From contig MNCI01029043.1 of the NCBI GenBank assembly GCA_015680685.1, positions 304,646-368,645 of the forward strand: DNA of 64,000 nucleotides, written 5' to 3'. Below the pieces are notes generated by a model. That model saw nothing but the letters and a program-made list of their open reading frames with translations. It ran no database searches and was not told the origin of the DNA. Position 1 is the stretch's first letter. Each line of letters opens with the position of its first letter. The translations under genes were made by a program, and so were the position numbers. The DNA is from Gnetum montanum. Lineage: Eukaryota; Streptophyta; Gnetopsida; Gnetales; Gnetaceae. Below are positions 59,849 through 64,000 of the stretch, one piece after another.

Positions 59849-60778
59849 TATAATGATCAAAAATCTCAATTGTTAGAGAAACCAAAAATTCTAGCAAAAG
59901 AGCTTTGACCCTAGATCCCAAGGACCTACATGAAAGATATGATTTGAGGTGCCTTGAATGGTTTAGTAGATCACCTAAATACTTAAGAAGGGCAAAATAA
60001 GATATGAAAATGAAAATGAAAAATAGAAATCTAGAGGATAAATTATGCCAAAATGAAATAGATGAATAAAACTTGCAGACAAATGGAACTATAAACTTTA
60101 TTTTAGAAAAAATAAAGAAGGTATGATAATGTGTACAAGATGGCCTATGATAGCAAGAGGGTTCACTTCAGTAGGGGTTCAGAGTCTATTGAAACTGCTA
60201 CAATTAGCTCCATAATTTGGAGGTTCTACCACTCCTAATGATTTTGAATATTTGCTTCTTTTACACCATATCTATAGCATTTTTTTATGCAGGGTGATGA
60301 GAGGTGTGAGGGATTTGGACCAAAAAAGTGGACAATGTTGGGATTTTTGGTTCCTAGCTACTCAACGTTGATGCCAAAATCTTACAAATCTCAAAGGGGG
60401 AATAACAAGGGTAACAATGGCTATGGGTTCTAGGCTAGGGATTTAAGAATCTCTATGTGTGGTCAAAGCTCTCAAATTCAAAAATGCCTAAAAAATGCAA
60501 AAATGTGGAACCCTTTCATGATCTTGACATTTGGGTTTATGGGATTTAGGGTTTAGGGTTTAGGGTACAATAGCTTAAGATGGATGAAGTAAATGACCAT
60601 TTTCACTTGGGGAATGAGGCTATGACCACTTATGAGGCATTTTTCTACCCCAAAAGTATAAACTATGTGAGATTGCACCTCATGGGTTGCAACCTTCATA
60701 TTTACAATGAAGTTTAGCCTTGAGTTTTATGGAATGGGGATTACAAAGGCTACAACATGCAATTTTGGTGTTGCTTTA
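59849..60778 (-). repeat. 5' LTR of element E, with telomere-repeat patch
   Basis: On the minus strand it starts at 60778 (TA instead of TG) and ends at 59849 (930 bp). Both ends align with the 3' LTR (3175-4582). About 530 bp of U3 present there are replaced here by roughly 60 bp containing three perfect TTTAGGG repeats (60545-60565). Confidence 0.87.
60545..60565 (+). repeat. Interstitial telomere repeats (TTTAGGG)3
   Basis: Three perfect Arabidopsis-type telomere units lie exactly at the deletion point in the E 5' LTR, just upstream (in E orientation) of the remnant of the TATA box. They are absent from the 3' LTR. Confidence 0.88.
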
Positions 60779-60783
60779 GTAAT
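60779..60783. other. Target-site duplication of element E, right copy (GTAAT)
   Basis: Identical to 3170-3174. Confidence 0.88.
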
Positions 60784-61140
60784 ATCAACCAATGGTACAA
60801 TGGGAATATTAAAGGTTTCTTTGATGTAATTTGTTATGAATTATGCTTCTCCTACTACATCTTGATGTTACATTACCACCACTATGGCTCACTCTCTTGT
60901 TTCTACCACTACTTAGAAGGATGTAGTGTTTCCTAAGATCTACTATGCCCAATCTTCATCCTCTCCTACTCGCAAAGATACTTGACCACTTACAAGTCCT
61001 ATTGACATGGTAGGTATATGAGATTATCACTGACTTTATACATACTCAAGACTTCCCTACTATCCCAACCTATTGATTTTTCTACATAGTGTAAAATGGC
61101 TCATTAAAGATCTATAGTTTGGTTGTGAGGATGGAGAACT
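60784..61140 (-). pseudogene. Decayed coiled-coil coding sequence, upstream part
   Basis: The minus strand reads as coding-like sequence with few stops that stays in frame with 3174 downward when E is removed. Example segments are VGEDEDWA (near 60960) and IKETFNIPIVPL (near 60800). Family unknown. The upstream limit is uncertain. Confidence 0.38.
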
Positions 61141-61985
61141 TTGTCTTGGCTTATCTGTAATTAGAGTCAATCCATTAGACCCTGATTATTTTTTTTCTTT
61201 TAACTAGAATGTTTGCCACTAGTGTAGATCCTACCATAGCCTTAGTACCTATTTGTTTCTCAACTTAATCCCTTTTTGGTGGCACTAGCTTAGAAATTTT
61301 AGCATATGAGGCATTTTAGGCTTTGTGAAGAACATCATTGGTGTAGCCAAAAATTCTAGCTTGCCAGCACAATCTCATGATGAGACAAGGGATTGACAAA
61401 GTGGGTTTCCCTATCTTCTTCTTCTTGAATCTTCTCTATATCTCAAAAAATAGAAAATAAGTAATGTTGGCTTAGAATTTTCCCATCAAATTAACACTTC
61501 CTTTCATAACATAGGTGGAAATTCAATTAAGGATTTTTGTTAGGAATATATGGTATGTTCCAATTTTAAAATATATTTTCTCAATAGTGGATAATTTGCT
61601 ATATTATTTCTTAATTCTTCTATATGCTCTCTACAATCATAGATTCCTTACATCTATGTTAGACCTTGTAGATATCTAGGCTATATTGGCTTTGACATTT
61701 GGTAGTTCAGTGCCTTTGCTATTGCTTTTATAGAGTATGACATTGTAACCCCCTCAACTCTCATGGTGGCATAATCCTATTTATTCTTCCAAAATTGATA
61801 GAATTCTCCCAATTACCATTCACCGCTGCTTAAAATGGTGGGTCATAATGGAGAGGTTTGTAGTTACACATGGACTTTTGCAAGTGAAGACTCCATAAAA
61901 GTTTCAAAATTAAGTTTTACTATGAAAATGAACATGATGAACTTCTTCTAAATTACGTGTAAAAATATTTTGGAATTCATCATGA
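61140..61985. other. No feature recognised
   Basis: AT-rich sequence without a supported gene or repeat boundary. Confidence 0.4.
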
Positions 61986-62290
61986 AAAGAAAGGTTGAAT
62001 AAAAACATCTCTAAGAAATAGTAGACATCTTGGTAGAATTGGAGGATGCATGGGCAAAGACGTCTTCAAGAAATAGTAGATGTCTTTCCTTAGGCAAAGA
62101 GGTCTTCAATCAAGCAAAGACATCTTCATAGAATGCAAGCTAGTTTCAAAAAGATGTCTTCCCTCAGACAAAGACATCTTCCTAGAATGGAGATTTTAGA
62201 AAGAGGTCTTTCCCAAACAAATATGTCTTTCCAGAATAGAGAGAAAATGTAAAAAGATGTCTCAAGCATGAAGAAGACATCTTTCATGAC
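61985..62290. repeat. Cluster of AAGACATCTT / AAGATGTCTT motifs
   Basis: About a dozen copies of AGACATCTT, AGATGTCTT or close variants, in both orientations, are spread at 20-40 bp spacing. The motif is nearly palindromic. It may be a degenerate minisatellite, perhaps in an LTR of an unrecognised element. Confidence 0.55.
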
Positions 62291-62599
62291 CATTAGTGAT
62301 CATTGGCTAGTCATTGCACAAGTTCCATGATGAATTTTAAAACACAACATTAATAAGAAGACATCATATGCATTGAAAAATATGAAATCTTATATGTAAT
62401 CATTGTACAATCATTGTGATCTTTGTTTCTCTTCATTGTATCATCATTTGTGCATTGTAAAGTGTGTTGTGCCTCAAAGTACAAGGATCAGCAAACTAAG
62501 TTGCATTCATCCCTTGTAATTGTTTCTCTCCCTTGTTACCCTATTGGTTGATGTACTTCTTGCAAGAAGGCATCTTAATTAAGCTTGTTGGGATCTTGG

Positions 62600-62790
62600 G
62601 GGATTGTATGTTTGATGTTATGGCACAACACTCCTGAGTGGAGCTCAAGATTGTAAAGGTTGTGGAAGCCTAGAACCCTCATTCCAAGCTTGACAGGACC
62701 TGCTGGGGTTGAGTGGTTGGCATTGCAGCACAACACTTTTGAGTAGGGCTTGATGTTTATATAGGATGTGGACCCTTCAAACCACAATTT
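62600..62790 (+). repeat. Degenerate ~100-bp tandem duplication
   Basis: GGCACAACACTCCTGAGTGG (62620-62640) recurs as GCAGCACAACACTTTTGAGTAGGG (62723 onward), each followed by GA..TT.TA.A..TTGTGGA-like sequence. A polypyrimidine run of C lies downstream at 62913-62937. Confidence 0.45.
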
Positions 62791-62999
62791 GGAAGGAATA
62801 AAGTTTGAAGGTATGCTTGCAAACTACCCTTCAAGTGTGGACTACCCAAGTTGAGGAACCATGTTAAAATTACTGTGTTGTTGTGTTAAAGGATTGAAAA
62901 TTGGGAAACTTACCCCCCCCCCCCCCCCCTCCCCCCCATCCCTCTAAGTTCAAAAATACACAAAGACATGCTAATCTAGATAAGACAAGGCTCATAGGC

Positions 63000-63960
63000 C
63001 AAGGCCTAGCTTGGAAGTCACCCTCATAGACGCCTATTTGGAACATATCAAAACTAAGGAGATCCAAAGTTTTACCCTTCAAGAGTTGAACTTTGTACCT
63101 TTCTTAAAGCTTGCACTAGAGGAGGTCTAAACATAACTATAGGGGTCTCCCTTATGGCCCATTCTCTCTAACAACAGGAAATTATACATGGGAGAGACAT
63201 ACCCATTCTAGAATAACTAATATAGAGACATGTTAGTGAAAATAAAAGACATCATCTCCTACTATAAAAAAGCTATACCAGAGGCCCTCAATTTACCCAA
63301 CATAGAGCCAAAATTGGTGGAAATTTCTATGTAGGAAAATCTAGAAGTGAAGGAGGAGTGGGTACGATAGTGCTATGGGGTGGACTACAAAGAATATGAT
63401 GCCCTCACAAAGGTGAAAAAGATGTACTTTAAAATTGTGGACTATCACCCTAAGCTTATGGTGAGGCCCAATAAAGTGATCACTTTATCTACACAAGCAT
63501 GCACTGATCTAAGCAAAAAATTCATTGTCAATCTTCCCCAACTCATTTTCCTAGAGATTAATAATTGCTTCAAGGAAAATGAAAAGGAAAGGAAGGAACC
63601 CTTCATTCCATGTCTCATTTGTAAGTTATGTAAAAGGGAAGGAATAGCACACTACTTGAATGATGTGATCCACCATGCTCTTGCCACATCTTGACATGAG
63701 ATGATGAAGTATAAGGTGATATCCATTTTACAAGGAGAGGAGTAGCCATTACCACCACTACTTGTAGCCCCAAAGACTACACCAAAAATGATCATAGTTG
63801 TTGAAAGACTCAAAAAAACTTTGGAAGTAGTTGATGCAATAATAGTAAGGATCTACAGGTACTAGGGAGCCCTCTATTTACGAACAAGTTATGAGCGATC
63901 TTAGTGAGATCATAAGAACCATAAGTTGGTTGAATAGTTAAATAGCCCCATTCTTCTCCA
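63000..63960 (+). pseudogene. Pseudogene resembling a plant-transposon-associated protein
   Basis: The frame 63380-63694, with coding-like sequence on both sides broken by stops, contains VITLSTQACTDLSKKFIVN and PFIPCLICKLCKREGI. The second motif recalls the 'FPSLITALCRRAGV' signature of a domain common in plant retroelement-linked proteins of unknown function. The assignment is from memory of the motif only. Its N- and C-terminal limits are not defined. Confidence 0.4.
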
Positions 63961-64000
63961 CACATAGGAACCAAGTATCCATCAAGCCTAATCTAAGTAC

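Larger units (their letters stand above)
3175..60778 (-). mobile_element. Element E: giant Tat/Ogre-like Ty3/gypsy retrotransposon, interrupted by element D
   Basis: E reads on the minus strand: 5' LTR (59849-60778), primer-binding site, gag, protease, passenger block (antisense gene X and tandem array), RT, RNase H, archaeal-type RNase H, then after the D insertion integrase, 3' UTR, polypurine tract and 3' LTR (3175-4582). Perfect GTAAT duplications flank it. Its own length without D is about 19.9 kb. The Tat/Ogre assignment rests on the double RNase H arrangement, the integrase sequence with its 'PSLR' C-terminal motif, and the large size. All frames are decayed, and the gag zinc-knuckle region has been lost. 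Confidence 0.88.

Noticed and set aside
3175-60778. Endogenous pararetrovirus (caulimovirus) origin for the pol fragments
   Set aside because: Integrase, LTRs, primer sites and target-site duplications all show LTR retrotransposons. No movement-protein or coat-protein signature was seen.

Overview
The window is plant nuclear DNA made almost entirely of old, nested LTR retrotransposons. Plant origin follows from the lineages seen (Ty3/gypsy Athila-like, Tat/Ogre-like and chromovirus elements) and from Arabidopsis-type telomere repeats (TTTAGGG). Nothing supports a species name. Coding regions are full of stops and frameshifts, CpG is depleted, and sites such as the Athila primer-binding site differ from the canonical form mainly by C-to-T and G-to-A changes. 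No intact host gene, rRNA, tRNA, CRISPR array or bacterial-type operon was found.

Layout. The outermost resolved layer is E, a minus-strand Tat/Ogre-like element (3175-60778, target-site duplication GTAAT). Inside its RNase H/integrase linker sits D, a plus-strand relative (6876-44605). D is interrupted twice. Athila-like element A (8319-17606, duplication TAGGT) lies in the D leader. Chromovirus C1 (19592-31291, duplication CTAAT) lies in the D gag. C1 carries the 3' part of a second, minus-strand copy, C2 (20335-30374). The 3' LTR of C2 is split by B, an internally deleted minus-strand Athila-like element (20544-26283, duplication ACTCC). The inferred order of events is E, then D, then A and C1, then C2, then B. 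To the left of E are an Athila-like 3' end (F, 1-1425) and a scrap of an older opposite-strand Athila-like LTR (G). E itself landed in a decayed coiled-coil coding sequence whose halves lie at about 1850-3174 and 60784-61140. The right edge (61.1-64 kb) is repeat-like sequence with a second pseudogene.

Removing nested DNA leaves about 19.9 kb for E and 16.7 kb for D, the giant size range of Ogre elements. Both carry the same passenger block downstream of protease: a 29-30 bp minisatellite, then an intron-containing gene on the strand opposite to gag-pol ('gene X': eight inferred exons in E, seven in D, splice positions corresponding), then an array of about 190 bp tandem repeats. In E the block lies between protease and reverse transcriptase, where Ogre elements are known to have an intron. 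Because gene X is antisense to the element transcript, its introns would survive retrotransposition. It is the most interesting object in the window, and I do not recognise its product.

Damage to the two relatives is complementary: E keeps RT, RNase H and integrase but has lost the gag zinc-knuckle region, while D keeps a knuckle-like region and protease but has lost all of pol and the start of its 3' LTR.
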